64,000 bases of DNA. It comes from Butyricimonas synergistica DSM 23225. GTDB taxonomy: Bacteria > Bacteroidota > Bacteroidia > Bacteroidales > Marinifilaceae. The stretch spans positions 684,175-748,174 of the forward strand of contig NZ_KB903360.1 in NCBI RefSeq assembly GCF_000379665.1, written 5' to 3'. This document shows, piece after piece, positions 63,249 through 64,000 of this stretch (position 1 is its first letter; every line of letters starts with the position of its first letter). The position numbers and the translations under genes are program-made. Under the pieces are notes generated by a model that was given only the letters and a program-made list of their open reading frames with translations, searched no databases and had not been told where the DNA came from.

Positions 63249-64000
63249 TTATTTGTTATTACTCGTGTAAACCCATTTTATAGCGTCGGCAATGATGAAT
63301 TGGCGAGGTTCCGAGCCTTTGTCGCTTAGGGTCACTTTCGTATCTCCCTTGGAGAAATAGAAACTGCCCAGGGATACCCATCCGCTGGGGCTTCTGCCTC
63401 CTGTTTCGATGGATACTTCCTCTTCGCCGTCATCGTGTTTTACAATATAATATTGGTATTTTTTGGGTTGTTCGCCTTGCCTCCACATCATCCTGTCCAT
63501 GTTCGCCGAATTGTAGACGAAAACTTCGTAGAAACCGGGGATTTGAATTTGCGTGTTCCATTCCGCCTGGTTGTTTCCACTTCCCGATTTTTTGTACATG
63601 GCGCTATTGATGTAGTCCCCGTAGTAATTTGTCCCGACAGTGGCAGTCCATTTGCTTGGGGGTGACCAGAAATTCAAGTTTTTATATTTATCCTCGTCTT
63701 CCTTTTTAAATAAGGACTGCAAGGTATTCTTTTGGTTTGATTCGATGACACGGAATCCCTTGTCCTCGTTATCCACGATGATTTCTTTCGGGTTGAAGGC
63801 GAAGGCAGCAGAACTACCCTCGAAAATCCCGGTAGTCGTGTCGGTAGTCGTGGTCGTAACCTTTGGGAAATTGTACATGATGTCGCTCGGTAGATTCTGG
63901 GCGATATTCGTGTTGATTGTCAGGTTGCTCGGGCGGTCGTCACAAAGTATTTTAATTTGTTTGTAGCTCCTTGCCCCGATCACGAAGTTCTTGGGCGGGT
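63249..64000 (-). CDS. golvesin C-terminal-like domain protein, partial
   Basis: The frame is open to the window edge (residues before the GTG at 63983 read PPKNF in frame), so only the C-terminal 250 residues are visible. The last 140 residues match the golvesin C-terminal type of beta-sandwich (FWSPPSKWTATVGTNYYGDYINS, PGFYEVFVYNSAN, GWVSLGSFYFSKGDTKVTLSDKG, VIADAIKW-like IIADAIKWVY), a module often seen in proteins labelled xanthan lyase. The upstream part is not recognised. It lies 15 bp before the TolC gene, so it is the first visible gene of the RND-ABC operon and may be a surface or periplasmic substrate-handling protein. Confidence 0.75.
   Translation of the reverse strand, partial: PPKNFVIGARSYKQIKILCDDRPSNLTINTNIAQNLPSDIMYNFPKVTTTTTDTTTGIFEGSSAAFAFNPKEIIVDNEDKGFRVIESNQKNTLQSLFKKEDEDKYKNLNFWSPPSKWTATVGTNYYGDYINSAMYKKSGSGNNQAEWNTQIQIPGFYEVFVYNSANMDRMMWRQGEQPKKYQYYIVKHDDGEEEVSIETGGRSPSGWVSLGSFYFSKGDTKVTLSDKGSEPRQFIIADAIKWVYTSNNK

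Overview
The window is a piece of a Bacteroidota chromosome, almost certainly Bacteroidales. The signs are SusC/SusD outer-membrane proteins with a FecR-type anti-sigma factor and an ECF sigma factor, DUF4369/TlpA redox proteins, an NVEALA-type small exported protein, and promoters of the form TTTG-N19/20-TAnnTTTG. The combination resembles Odoribacteraceae (Odoribacter/Butyricimonas); that placement is inference. No rRNA, tRNA or CRISPR array was seen.

Layout. (1) 0-7.7 kb: polyamine and repair genes (3' part of speA, dinB, a deoxyhypusine-synthase-like gene, speB, an mtaD-type amidohydrolase, a Fic protein). Between speA and dinB lie two tandem copies of a small structured RNA-like unit. 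(2) 8-22.8 kb: a Sus-type locus with FecR anti-sigma, a frameshifted SusC, SusD, two surface lipoproteins, two TlpA-like proteins around three unknown exported proteins, and at the far end an ECF sigma gene with its own promoter. (3) 22.8-31.3 kb: housekeeping genes lepA, pstS, uraA, yicC, gmk, nadD, yitT. A four-helix-bundle gene flanked by inverted arrays of 9-bp repeats sits between yicC and gmk, and a cobalamin riboswitch with no recognisable target gene follows nadD. (4) 31.4-40.2 kb: an AcrAB-TolC-type efflux operon with a TetR gene, then dnaG. (5) 40.3-52.1 kb: an AT-rich accessory island with a two-component system, an NVEALA/6-bladed-propeller pair, unknown lipoproteins, a frameshifted O-antigen-ligase-like gene, a transglutaminase-like lipoprotein, three PH-like membrane proteins plus a fossil fourth, and an ATPase fragment. 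A direct repeat GGTTGCGA-N3-GGTTGCGA recurs in its control regions. (6) 52.1-64 kb: one long minus-strand operon: golvesin-domain protein (cut by the window edge), TolC, periplasmic adaptor, RND permease, a 1579-residue RND-ABC fusion, and an ABC-2 permease.

The strongest candidate for an unusual system is the last operon. A single polypeptide carries an RND permease, a multi-helix linker and a complete ABC ATPase; it is translationally coupled to a second RND permease and followed 13 bp later by an ABC-2 membrane protein. This suggests a tripartite exporter with ATP-driven as well as ion-driven parts. The second candidate is the NVEALA island, where the divergent two-component system and the recurring 11-bp-spaced repeat suggest a small local regulon.

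Several genes in accessory parts are broken or possibly phase-variable (SusC, the ligase, an A9 tract after a start codon, a G9 tract in the anti-sigma gene). Each could also be a sequencing or assembly error.
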